64,000 nucleotides of DNA, from the NCBI RefSeq assembly GCF_014281125.1, contig NZ_JACOEA010000003.1, positions 1 through 64,000 of the forward strand, in the 5' to 3' direction. Source of the stretch: Lawsonibacter celer (GTDB lineage Bacteria > Bacillota > Clostridia > Oscillospirales > Oscillospiraceae). Positions 9,053-16,691 of this stretch are shown in pieces; position 1 is the first letter of the stretch, and every line of letters starts with the position of its first letter. The translations under genes were made by a program, and so were the position numbers. Below the pieces are notes generated by a model. It was given only the letters and a program-made list of their open reading frames with translations. It did no database searches and was not told where the DNA came from.

Positions 9053-9081
9053 TTGCAGTCCGCCTCAAAAAGGATTATAGT
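9053..9081 (+). promoter_or_regulatory. Promoter of the NCS2 permease gene
   Basis: -35 TTGCAG (9053-9058), 17-base spacer, -10 TATAGT (9076-9081). Transcription would start near 9088, placing the two palindromes just downstream of the start, where a bound protein would block transcription. Confidence 0.55.
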
Positions 9082-9092
9082 TTCATTGTGCT

Positions 9093-9119
9093 AAAAATTT
9101 TTTGATATAAAAATTTTTT
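9093..9119. promoter_or_regulatory. Two A5T6 palindromes upstream of the permease gene
   Basis: AAAAATTTTTT at 9093-9103 and again at 9109-9119, centres 16 bases apart, each preceded by T and followed by G. They lie between the promoter and the ribosome site. They are related to the sites at ridA, ssnA and xdh/ygeX. Confidence 0.55.
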
Positions 9120-9132
9120 GTGAGGTTTTGCC

Positions 9133-10470
9133 ATGAGTCACTTTTCCGTCAGCGGCAGCGCCGCCGTGTTCCAGTGGAATGGAATCCCTCCCGCCGGGCA
9201 GCTGCTCCCCCTGGGCCTCCAGCATGTGGTGGCTGCAGTCGTCGGCATCATCACGCCCGCCATTCTCATCGCCAACACCTGCGGTCTGTCCGAGGCGGAG
9301 AAGACTCTGATGATTCAGGTCTCCCTGATCCTCACCGCCGTGGCCACCCTGCTGCAGCTCTTTCCCATCTTCCGCCGCATCGGCTCCGGCCTGCCGGTGG
9401 TTATGGGTATCAGCTTTGCCTACATCCCCACCCTCACCGCCATCGGCGAGCAGTTCGACCTGGGCACCATCCTGGGCGCGGAGATCATCGGCGGCATTGT
9501 GGCCATTGTATTCGGCGTATTCGTCAAATGGATCCGCCCGCTCTTTCCACCCCTGGTCACCGGCACCGTGATTTTTACCATCGGACTGTCCCTCTATCCC
9601 ACCGCTGTGCGCTACATGGCGGGGGGCAGCGCCTCCAGCCCCTGGTTCGGCAATCCCCGCAGCTGGCTGGTGGCCCTCATTACCCTGGCGGTGGTGGTGT
9701 TTCTCACCAACTTCACCAAGGGCATCTTCAAGCTGGGCTCCATTCTCATCGGCATGATCGTTGGATACGCGGTGGCCTATTGCTTTGGGATCGTGGATCT
9801 GTCCGGCGTGGGAACGGCGGCTTGGTTTTCCCTGCCCCGGGTCATGCCCTTCCAGATCAAATTTGTCCCCGCCGCCTGCGTGTCCCTGGGGATCGTGTAC
9901 GTGGTCAACGCGGTACAGACCATCGGCGACCTCTCCTCCACCACCATGGGCGGCATGGACCGGATGCCCACCGACCGGGAGCTCTCCGGAGGCATCATCG
10001 GTCAGGGCGTCATGAGCGTGGTCGGCGCCTTCTTCGGCGGGCTGCCCACCGCCTCCTACAGCCAGAACGTGGGCATTGTCACCGTCAACCGGGTGATCAA
10101 CCGGGCGGTCTTTGCCCTGGCCGCCCTGATTCTGCTGGTGGCCGGCCTGGTGCCCAAATTTGCCGCTGTCCTGACCACCATTCCCCAGTGTGTCATCGGC
10201 GGCGCCACCATCTCAGTGTTTGCCACCATTACCATGACCGGCGTCCGCATGATCACCGAGGGCGGCTTCTCCGCCCGCAAGAGCTCGGTGGTGGGCCTGT
10301 CCGTGGCCCTGGGCGTGGGCATCACCCAGGTGAGCGGCTGCCTGTCCGGCAGCGGCTTCCCCGATTGGGTGGCCACGGTGTTCGGCTCCTCCTCCGTGGT
10401 GGTCGCCACCATTATGGCGATCCTGCTCAATCTGATTCTTCCGAAGGAAAAGCCGTCCCCGGACTGCTGA
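9133..10470 (+). CDS. NCS2 family purine permease (xanthine/urate type)
   Basis: Nucleobase:cation symporter of 445 residues with about 12-14 membrane segments. Family landmarks include LPLGLQHVVAAVVGIITPAI near residue 28, the helix-8 region around STTMGGMD, and the helix-10 motif GGLPTASYSQNVG. The purine-specific branch (xanthine, urate) is favoured over uracil because of the flanking purine-degradation genes; sequence alone does not settle the substrate. It is a single-gene unit driven by a promoter with two A-tract palindromes and followed by a hairpin shared with the convergent regulator gene. Confidence 0.88.
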   Translation: MSHFSVSGSAAVFQWNGIPPAGQLLPLGLQHVVAAVVGIITPAILIANTCGLSEAEKTLMIQVSLILTAVATLLQLFPIFRRIGSGLPVVMGISFAYIPTLTAIGEQFDLGTILGAEIIGGIVAIVFGVFVKWIRPLFPPLVTGTVIFTIGLSLYPTAVRYMAGGSASSPWFGNPRSWLVALITLAVVVFLTNFTKGIFKLGSILIGMIVGYAVAYCFGIVDLSGVGTAAWFSLPRVMPFQIKFVPAACVSLGIVYVVNAVQTIGDLSSTTMGGMDRMPTDRELSGGIIGQGVMSVVGAFFGGLPTASYSQNVGIVTVNRVINRAVFALAALILLVAGLVPKFAAVLTTIPQCVIGGATISVFATITMTGVRMITEGGFSARKSSVVGLSVALGVGITQVSGCLSGSGFPDWVATVFGSSSVVVATIMAILLNLILPKEKPSPDC

Positions 10471-10478
10471 TATGCAAA

Positions 10479-10510
10479 ACGGGCGGCGCGGAACTGCCCG
10501 CGCCGCCCGT
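10479..10510 (-). terminator. Convergent terminator between permease and regulator genes
   Basis: A 13-bp GC-rich stem (10479-10491 with 10498-10510). The U-tract (GTTTTGC) is only on the minus strand, so it mainly serves the YheO-type regulator gene. Confidence 0.7.
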
Positions 10511-10524
10511 CTGATCAAACCGGC

Positions 10525-11163
10525 TTACTCCTTGGCCTCATCAATATAGCTGTACAGGGTATATTTGGAGATCCCAAAATATTTGCAGACCTTATCCCCG
10601 CTCTTGGTAATCAGGAACGCACCTGTCTCATTGAGGAACTGGATGGCCTTCACCTTGTCCTCCTTGTTCATCAGGGCCACCGGCTTGCCCACCAGCTTGA
10701 CGCTCTGCTCAATCAGCTCGTCCAGCAGGTCGGAGACATTACGGGAAATCGGCTCCGGCTCGCTGGTCTCCTTCTCCGTGGCGGTAAACTGCCTGAGGGT
10801 CTCCTCCATGGCCAGCATCAGGGTAATGTCGTAGTTGATGCCGAAAATGCCGATGGTCGCCCCGTCATCATCGCGGATGTAAATGGTCGTGGACTTAAGA
10901 ATCTTGCCGTCCTTGGTCTTGGTGAGATAGCACATGTGGTCCCGCAGCTTCTCCGGCGCGCCGTTCAGGGCCTCCAGCACCACATGGGAAGGGCCGTCCC
11001 CCACCTTGCGGCCGGTGACATGGCCGTTCTCGATGGCCACAATGGAACGCTCCGGGTCATTGGTGCCCAGATCGTGCACCACCACCTCGCAGTTGGGCCC
11101 GAATTGTTGTGAAATTCCTTTGGCCAGTTGAAATAAGAACTGCAGCTTGTATGCGCTGAGCAT
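10525..11163 (-). CDS. YheO-type PAS/HTH transcriptional regulator
   Basis: Regulator of 212 residues. The N-terminal YheO-like PAS domain (about 1-115) includes GPNCEVVVHDLGTNDPERSIVAIENGHVTGRKVG. A C-terminal HTH_22 domain (about 150-212) ends with the helix-turn-helix ISKYTLYSYIDEA. The ATG at 11163 has GGGAGG at good spacing; the in-frame ATG at 11208 does not. It lies in the purine island between the permease and ssnA and is divergent from ssnA, with a palindrome between them. It is the best candidate to read the shared A-tract operators and sense a purine-derived ligand, which is inferred. Confidence 0.85.
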   Translation of the reverse strand: MLSAYKLQFLFQLAKGISQQFGPNCEVVVHDLGTNDPERSIVAIENGHVTGRKVGDGPSHVVLEALNGAPEKLRDHMCYLTKTKDGKILKSTTIYIRDDDGATIGIFGINYDITLMLAMEETLRQFTATEKETSEPEPISRNVSDLLDELIEQSVKLVGKPVALMNKEDKVKAIQFLNETGAFLITKSGDKVCKYFGISKYTLYSYIDEAKE

Positions 11164-11232
11164 GGCTGTTCCCTCCCGGTATCGCTCTTTTTGCATCGCT
11201 CTTATCATACCATAAATCCCGGGGATTTCAAG

Positions 11233-11258
11233 AAAAATTGTATGACCTAAAAATTTTT
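11233..11258. promoter_or_regulatory. A5T5 palindrome with weaker upstream half, regulator/ssnA intergenic
   Basis: AAAAATTTTT at 11249-11258, preceded by an imperfect AAAAATT at 11233-11239, centres about 16 bases apart as at the permease. It lies upstream of the ssnA -35 box and close to the regulator start, so it could serve both genes. The gene-free stretch 11164-11524 holds this, the ssnA promoter and the ssnA leader. Confidence 0.5.
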
Positions 11259-11277
11259 CTGTTTATCACAAGAATGG

Positions 11278-11306
11278 TTGCATCCCTGTTTTTCTTATGA
11301 TAAAAT
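11278..11306 (+). promoter_or_regulatory. Promoter of ssnA
   Basis: -35 TTGCAT (11278-11283), 17-base spacer, -10 TAAAAT (11301-11306). Predicted start near 11313, giving a leader of about 210 bases. Confidence 0.7.
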
Positions 11307-11312
11307 AAAAAA

Positions 11313-11475
11313 AACAAATGATCCTGACGGCATGGGCCGCAAGGGTTACAACCACATATACACGATAGCTGCAACGGAGTGCTCCGCGCACGGGCTGAAT
11401 GGACCGTACCGACGGCCTGCTCCGCTGTATCCTGCAGGCCGCGTCCATTCGAAGGAATGGGCGTTTTTATTTTTG
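11313..11475 (+). ncRNA. Candidate structured leader of ssnA with terminator/antiterminator switch
   Basis: A terminator hairpin (11442-11450 with 11455-11463, loop GAAG) is followed by TTTTTATTTTT. Its left arm GTCCATTC (11443-11450) is perfectly complementary to GAATGGAC at 11397-11404. The alternative pairing would enclose a second hairpin (11413-11420 with 11434-11441). The two folds exclude each other, the hallmark of transcription attenuation. Upstream bases 11313-11396 can form small hairpins (11328-11339, 11375-11386) that could be a ligand-binding part. I do not recognise a known riboswitch class. Confidence 0.6.
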
Positions 11476-11524
11476 AAAACCGATTCCCCCCATCATCCCA
11501 ATATTTATCAAGGAGGTCAATGCC

Positions 11525-12865
11525 ATGCTGCTGGTTGGAAACGGAAGACTGATTACCCGCGACGCCGCCCTCCCCTACCTGCCCGACGGGGCAGTGGTCC
11601 TGGACGGGGACGCTGTCCGGGAGGTGGGGACCCTGGCCGACATGAGGACCAAATACCCCCAGGCGGAATTTGTGGACGCCCGGGGCGGGGTCATTATGCC
11701 GGGACTGATCAACGCCCACACCCATATTTACTCCGGTCTGGCCCGGGGTCTGGCCATTGAGGGCAACAACCCCACCAATTTTCTGGAGGTGCTGGAGGGC
11801 ATGTGGTGGAACATCGACCGCCATCTGACCCTGGACGGCACCCGGGCCAGCGCCTACGCCACCGTGCTGGACTGCATCCGGGACGGGGTGACCACCATCT
11901 TCGACCACCACGCCTCCTTCCGCCAGATCCCTGGCTCCCTCTTCGCTATCAAAGACGTGTGTCAGGAGCTGGGCATCCGGGCCAGCCTGTGCTATGAGGT
12001 GTCCGAGCGGGACGGCGCGGAAAAAACCGCCCAGGCCATTCAGGAGAACGCCGACTTTGCCAAGTGGTGCAGAGAGCGGGATGACGACATGATCCGCGCT
12101 ATGTTCGGCGGCCACGCCCTGTTCACCATCTCGGATCAGACCTTTGAGGCCATGGTCAAGGCCAACGACGGCATGACCGGCTTCCACATCCACGTGGCCG
12201 AGGGCATGAACGACGTGTACGACTCCCTGCGTAATTACGGCTGCCGCCCCGTCAACCGCCTGCTATACAACGGTATTCTGGGGGAGCGCACCCTGCTGGG
12301 CCACTGCATCCACGTCTCCCCGGCGGAGCTGGACATTATCAAGGAGACCGGCACCATGGTGGTCAACAACCCGGAGTCCAACATGGGCAACGCCGTTGGC
12401 TGCTCCCCGGTGCTCCAGATGTTCCGGAAGGGCATTCTGGTTGGCATGGGCACCGACGCCTACACCCACGACATGCTGGAGAGCCTGAAGGTGTTCCTCA
12501 TCATCCAGCGGCACAACGCCGCCCTGCCCAATGTGGGTTGGTGCGAGGCCATGGACATGCTCTTCAAAAACAACGCCGCTATCGCCGCCAGATTCTTCAA
12601 AAAGCCCCTGGGCGTGCTCAGGCCCGGCGCGGCGGCCGACGTGATCGTGATGGACTACAAGCCCTTCACCCCCCTCTCAGAGGAGAACATCGACGGGCAC
12701 ATGCTCTTCGGCATGATGGGCAAAAACTGCCGCACCACCATCATCAACGGCAGGGTGCTCTACAAGGACCGGGAATTCGTGGGTATCGACGAGGAGCGCA
12801 TCAACGCATGGACCATGGAGCAGTCCAAAAAACTCTGGGGAGAATTAAATCACCGGACCTATTGA
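11525..12865 (+). CDS. ssnA: Putative aminohydrolase SsnA
   Basis: Amidohydrolase-superfamily enzyme of 446 residues. Metal-site motifs are in order: NAHTHIYSGLARG near residue 61, HIHVAEG near 222, LGHCIHVS near 258, and GTDAYTHD near 310. SsnA is a marker of the ygfK/xdh/ygeXYW cluster, shown to be needed for anaerobic urate breakdown in gut bacteria; its exact substrate is not settled. AGGAGG precedes the ATG. Expression appears doubly controlled, by an A-tract operator and by a leader attenuator. A degenerate second copy of its last 24 codons lies 139 bases downstream. Confidence 0.9.
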   Translation: MLLVGNGRLITRDAALPYLPDGAVVLDGDAVREVGTLADMRTKYPQAEFVDARGGVIMPGLINAHTHIYSGLARGLAIEGNNPTNFLEVLEGMWWNIDRHLTLDGTRASAYATVLDCIRDGVTTIFDHHASFRQIPGSLFAIKDVCQELGIRASLCYEVSERDGAEKTAQAIQENADFAKWCRERDDDMIRAMFGGHALFTISDQTFEAMVKANDGMTGFHIHVAEGMNDVYDSLRNYGCRPVNRLLYNGILGERTLLGHCIHVSPAELDIIKETGTMVVNNPESNMGNAVGCSPVLQMFRKGILVGMGTDAYTHDMLESLKVFLIIQRHNAALPNVGWCEAMDMLFKNNAAIAARFFKKPLGVLRPGAAADVIVMDYKPFTPLSEENIDGHMLFGMMGKNCRTTIINGRVLYKDREFVGIDEERINAWTMEQSKKLWGELNHRTY

Positions 12866-13004
12866 AAGCACAGCGCCCCACAGGCGTTGACGCGCTCTTC
12901 TCCAAGCGTTTTGCCGCAGGCAAACCCTTGACGCCGAGGCAATTCACTTGCCCCGCGCAGATCAAAGCCCTGGGGGCCCCGCACGGCGTAAGCCGGGTGG
13001 GGCG
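12866..13004. other. Non-coding insert between ssnA and its remnant copy
   Basis: 139 bases with no convincing gene. It holds two small hairpins: TTTGCC-GCA-GGCAAA (12910-12924) and an imperfect GC-rich one around 12977-13002. It lies between two diverged copies of the ssnA 3' end, so it may have entered with a recombination event or be a small dispersed repeat. Confidence 0.4.
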
Positions 13005-13073
13005 CGCATCAACACCTGGACTATGGAGCAGTCCAAAAAGCTCTGGGGCGAGCTGAATCACCGGAGCTACTGA
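13005..13073 (+). pseudogene. Remnant duplicate of the ssnA 3' end
   Basis: This 69-base stretch aligns with 12797-12865, the last codons of ssnA. It would encode RINTWTMEQSKKLWGELNHR, then SY and a stop, against RINAWTMEQSKKLWGELNHR, then TY and a stop, in the intact gene. Most base differences are synonymous (for example AAA/AAG, GGA/GGC, TTA/CTG, TAT/TAC). That is the pattern of a diverged homolog, not a fresh duplication that decayed. It has no start codon or upstream coding part. Confidence 0.75.
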
Positions 13074-13168
13074 GAAACTCCTTTCCCGGCCGCGCCCGCT
13101 CGGGCGCGCAGCCGGTCCCGCCGCGGGGCGCCCCCGCACAACTCTTTTATATCGGGAGGTCACAAATA

Positions 13169-16108
13169 ATGAGCGACATCATGCGTCCCATTCCCTTTGC
13201 CCAGCTGATGGACTGGGCGCTGACCGAATACCGCACCCAGGGCAGCATCTTCGGCGTGTCTAAGCTGGTACGCCATAAGAACGGCCAGGCCATGCCCATG
13301 TTCCGGGAGAAGATTGAGTCCCCCTTCGGCCCCGCCGCCGGTCCCCACACCCAGCTGGCCCAAAACCTGATCGCCGCCTACGCCGCCGGCTGCCGCTTCT
13401 TTGAGCTGAAAACGGTGCAGATCATGGACGGCGAGGAGCTCTCCAAATGCGTGCCCAAGCCCTGCATCACCGCCGCGGACGAGTGCTACAACTGCGAGTG
13501 GTCCACCGAGCTGACGGTGCCCCAGGCCTATGACGAGTATGTGAAGGCGTGGTTTGCCTGCAAGCTGCTGGCAAGGGAGCTGGAGCTGGGCGACCCGGAG
13601 GGCTTTGTGTTCAACATGTCCGTGGGCTACGACCTGGCGGGAATTCAGAGTGAGAAAATCGACCGCTATATCGAGAGCATGAAGGACGCCTCGGGCAGCG
13701 CCATCTGGGCGCAGTGCACCGCCTGGGCCCAGGACAACCTGGGCCGCTTCCAGCATGTGGACGGGGACTATGTGAAGTCCATCTCCCCCAAGGTGTCCGC
13801 CTCCATTACCGAGTCCACTCTCCACGGCTGCCCGCCGGACGAGATCGAGCGCATCGCCTCCTACCTCATCACGGAGAAGGGCCTGCACACCTACATCAAG
13901 TGCAACCCCACCCTGCTGGGGTACGAGTACGCCCGCAGGACCCTGGACGGCCTGGGCTTCGACTATATCGCCTTTGACGACCACCACTTCAAAGAGGATC
14001 TGCAGATGGAGGACGCCCTGCCCATGCTGCGCCGCCTGCAGGCGCTGGCGGATGAACATGGCGTGGACTTCGGCGTGAAGCTGACCAACACCTTCCCGGT
14101 GGACGTGGCCGCCGGGGAGCTGCCCAGCCAGGAGATGTATATGTCCGGCCGGTCCCTGTACCCCCTGACCCTCTCCGTGGCCTCCCGCCTCTCCCACGAG
14201 TTCGGTGGCAGGCTGCGCATCTCCTACTCCGGCGGCGCGGATATTTTTTCCGTAAAGGACCTGTTCAGCGCGGGCATCTGGCCCATCACCATGGCCACCA
14301 CCGTGCTCAAGCCCGGCGGGTATGAGCGCTTTTCCCAGATGGGCGAGGCCCTGATGGACTGCGGCTGCGCCCCCTGGGGCAGTGTGGACCCGGCGGCGGT
14401 GGACACGCTGCTCTCCCAGGCCCTGGAGGGCGAGCGCTGCCGCAAGCCCATCAAACCCATGCCCTCCAGAAAGCTGAACGCCCCGGTGCCCCTGGCGGAC
14501 TGCTTCACCGCCCCCTGCCGGGAGGGCTGCCCCATCCACCAGGACATCCCCGCCTACCTGTCTCTGGTGGGGGCTGGTAAATATGAGGAGGCCCTGGAGG
14601 TTATCCTTCAGCGCAATCCCCTGCCCTTTATCACCGGCACCATCTGCCCCCACCACTGCGCGGACAAGTGCATGCGGGGCGCCTATGAGGAGAGCGTACA
14701 TATCCGTGACCAGAAGCTCACCGCCGCCCAGGGGGGCTATGACACCCTGCTGCCCAGGCTCCGGCCCAAGGCGCGGCGTGACGACCGGAACGTGGCCGTG
14801 GTGGGCGGCGGCCCTGCCGGTATGGCGGCCGCCTTCCTGCTGGGCCGGGAGGGGGTCCCGGTCACCATCTTCGAGGCCACCGGCAAGCTGGGCGGCGTGG
14901 TGCGCCATCTGATCCCCGAGTTCCGCATTCCCTCCTCCGCCATCGACAGGGATGAGGCCCTGGTGCGCGCCATGGGGGCGAAGGTGGAGCTGAACCACCC
15001 GATCTCCTCCGCGCAGGAGCTGGAGGGCATGGGCTTCACCCATGTCATCTTCGCCACCGGCGCCCAGAAGGCGGGGAATCCCCGGCTGAAATACGGGGAC
15101 TATGTCAACTTTACCGAGGTGCTCTCCGCCATCAAGGCGGGCGCGGCCCCCAATTTGGGGACCGACGTGGCGGTCATCGGCGGCGGCAACTCCGCCATGG
15201 ACACCGCCCGGGCGGTGCGCCGCCTGCCCGGGGTGGAACATGTGAGGCTGGTCTACCGTCGCACCAAGCGCTACATGCCCGCCGAGGAGGAGGAGCTGCG
15301 CCTGGCCCTGGATGAGGGCGTGGAATTCCTGGAGCTGCTGGCCCCCATCGGGGTGAAGGACGGGGTGCTCACCTGCTCGGTGATGGAGCTGGGCGCCCCC
15401 GACGCCTCTGGCCGCCGCAGCCCGGTGGACACGGGCAAGACCCTGGAGCTGCCCTGCACCACGCTTATCGCCGCCGTGGGCGAGGGCATTGACGAATCCG
15501 TAGACGTGGGCGGCTGGCCGGTCATCGGCGACCGGAAGCGGGGCCCGGCCACGGTGGTGGAGGCCATCGCCGACGCCGCGGAGGCTGCAAACGCTATTGT
15601 GGCCTTGAATTGCGACGCCTTCGCGGACAGAAACCGCCGCCCGGAGCGCTATGAGGCCCTCCTGTCCAAGCGGGGCGACCTTTGCGCAGACTGCGGCAGC
15701 TGCGCCGACAACCGCTGCTTGGGCTGTGCCACGGTGTGCGAGACCTGCGTGTCGGTCTGTCCCAACCGGGCCAACATCGCTGTGAAGGTACCTGGCATGG
15801 CCATGCGGCAGATCGTCCATATGGACGGCATGTGCAACGAGTGTGGCAACTGCGCCGAGTTCTGCCCCTACGACTCCCGCCCCTATCAGGACAAGTTCAC
15901 CCTGTTCTGGAGCCGGGAGGACTTTGACCACAGCTCCAACGCTGGCTGGCTTCCTCAGGGGGACGGCAGCGGCGTGTGCCTGGTCCGCCTGGGCGATCAG
16001 GTGCGGGAATACGACGTCACCAACCCCTCCTGCGGCCTGTATGAGCCTCTGCGTCAGATCATTCTGGCGGTCCGAACCGACTACGGCTATCTTGTGAAGC
16101 CGTGCTGA
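13169..16108 (+). CDS. ygfK: Putative selenate reductase subunit YgfK (flavin/Fe-S oxidoreductase)
   Basis: Cytoplasmic oxidoreductase of 979 residues, close to the family length. Order: dihydropyrimidine-dehydrogenase-like TIM-barrel part (about 1-430); Cys-rich segment CREGCPIHQDIP near 449 and CPHHCADKC near 495; FAD motif VAVVGGGPAGMAAA near 542; NAD(P) motif VAVIGGGNSAMDTA near 667; ferredoxin-like Cys clusters near 838-900. The part after residue 440 resembles glutamate synthase small subunit. It belongs to the urate-degradation cluster and could act on a purine-derived pyrimidine-like ring or shuttle electrons for the Mo-hydroxylase. GGGAGG precedes the start. Confidence 0.9.
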   Translation: MSDIMRPIPFAQLMDWALTEYRTQGSIFGVSKLVRHKNGQAMPMFREKIESPFGPAAGPHTQLAQNLIAAYAAGCRFFELKTVQIMDGEELSKCVPKPCITAADECYNCEWSTELTVPQAYDEYVKAWFACKLLARELELGDPEGFVFNMSVGYDLAGIQSEKIDRYIESMKDASGSAIWAQCTAWAQDNLGRFQHVDGDYVKSISPKVSASITESTLHGCPPDEIERIASYLITEKGLHTYIKCNPTLLGYEYARRTLDGLGFDYIAFDDHHFKEDLQMEDALPMLRRLQALADEHGVDFGVKLTNTFPVDVAAGELPSQEMYMSGRSLYPLTLSVASRLSHEFGGRLRISYSGGADIFSVKDLFSAGIWPITMATTVLKPGGYERFSQMGEALMDCGCAPWGSVDPAAVDTLLSQALEGERCRKPIKPMPSRKLNAPVPLADCFTAPCREGCPIHQDIPAYLSLVGAGKYEEALEVILQRNPLPFITGTICPHHCADKCMRGAYEESVHIRDQKLTAAQGGYDTLLPRLRPKARRDDRNVAVVGGGPAGMAAAFLLGREGVPVTIFEATGKLGGVVRHLIPEFRIPSSAIDRDEALVRAMGAKVELNHPISSAQELEGMGFTHVIFATGAQKAGNPRLKYGDYVNFTEVLSAIKAGAAPNLGTDVAVIGGGNSAMDTARAVRRLPGVEHVRLVYRRTKRYMPAEEEELRLALDEGVEFLELLAPIGVKDGVLTCSVMELGAPDASGRRSPVDTGKTLELPCTTLIAAVGEGIDESVDVGGWPVIGDRKRGPATVVEAIADAAEAANAIVALNCDAFADRNRRPERYEALLSKRGDLCADCGSCADNRCLGCATVCETCVSVCPNRANIAVKVPGMAMRQIVHMDGMCNECGNCAEFCPYDSRPYQDKFTLFWSREDFDHSSNAGWLPQGDGSGVCLVRLGDQVREYDVTNPSCGLYEPLRQIILAVRTDYGYLVKPC

Positions 16109-16124
16109 CAAGGAAGTGAGTGCC

Positions 16125-16412
16125 ATGACCTGCGGTGAGACTGCCCGGCGATACGGCGTCTTTGCCGCAGGGGCGCTGGTGTGCGCCACCGGAATCGCCT
16201 TCATTACCCGGGCTGGGCTGGGGACCTCCCCCATCTCCAGCATCCCCTTTGTTCTCAGCCTCTTCACGCCCCTGTCCATGGGGGTGTACACCTTTGCCTT
16301 CAACCTGCTTTTCCTGCTGTGCGAGGCGCTGCTGCGCCGGCGGTTCACCCCGGCGCTGAAGGGGCTGCGCCGGTGGATGGAGGGAGCGGCGGACGCCACG
16401 GCGCCCCAATAA
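16125..16412 (+). CDS. Short YczE-like membrane protein (probably truncated)
   Basis: 95 residues with two or three hydrophobic segments. The opening GVFAAGALVCATGIAFITRAGLGTSPISSIPFVLS resembles the N-terminus of the YczE/YitT-like family, whose members are about twice as long. It ends at a stop directly before a perfect terminator, so the C-terminal half is missing. The ATG at 16125 is favoured over GTG at 16116 because AAGGAA is too close to the latter. It follows ygfK by 16 bases. Function unknown. Confidence 0.6.
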   Translation: MTCGETARRYGVFAAGALVCATGIAFITRAGLGTSPISSIPFVLSLFTPLSMGVYTFAFNLLFLLCEALLRRRFTPALKGLRRWMEGAADATAPQ

Positions 16413-16460
16413 CAAAAAGGATGCCGGAACGGGCAAACCCGTTCCGGCATCCTTTTTGTT
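16411..16460. terminator. Bidirectional terminator closing the ssnA-ygfK unit
   Basis: A 23-bp stem (16411-16433 with 16438-16460) with a CAAA loop and U-runs on both strands. It also serves the convergent DUF4177 gene. Confidence 0.92.
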
Positions 16461-16474
16461 CGGAGAATATCCCC

Positions 16475-16660
16475 TCAGTCCGCGGCCTTCTCAAAAACCA
16501 GATCCATCTGCACAATCTCCCCACGGCTGATGTGGGTGGGCACAAAGCCCACATACCGCCATCCCTCGGCGGCGTAACGGTCGATCAGCTCCCGGTGTTC
16601 CCGGAACTTTGTGACTGATACGCCCTCCCCGATCACGGTTACGTATTGATACTGGTACAT
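16475..16660 (-). CDS. DUF4177 domain protein
   Basis: Small 61-residue protein matching DUF4177 over its length: MYQYQYVTVIGEG, then the conserved FREHRELIDRYAAEGWRYVGFVP and a C-terminal DLVFEK. Function unknown. The ATG at 16660 has GGAGG upstream. It lies 31 bases after the Mo-hydroxylase stop on the same strand, so it is probably co-transcribed with that gene and ends at the bidirectional terminator. Confidence 0.85.
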   Translation of the reverse strand: MYQYQYVTVIGEGVSVTKFREHRELIDRYAAEGWRYVGFVPTHISRGEIVQMDLVFEKAAD

Positions 16661-16691
16661 TGTACGGCCTCCTTTCTCCGTTGCGAGCCTC

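Noticed and set aside
13160..16450. Very long open frame on the minus strand opposite ygfK, and similar ones opposite ygeX/ygeY, hcp and xdh
   Set aside because: They are antisense frames kept open by high GC and biased codon use. The translations are low-complexity His/Gly/Pro-rich with no family features, and the plus-strand genes are certain.
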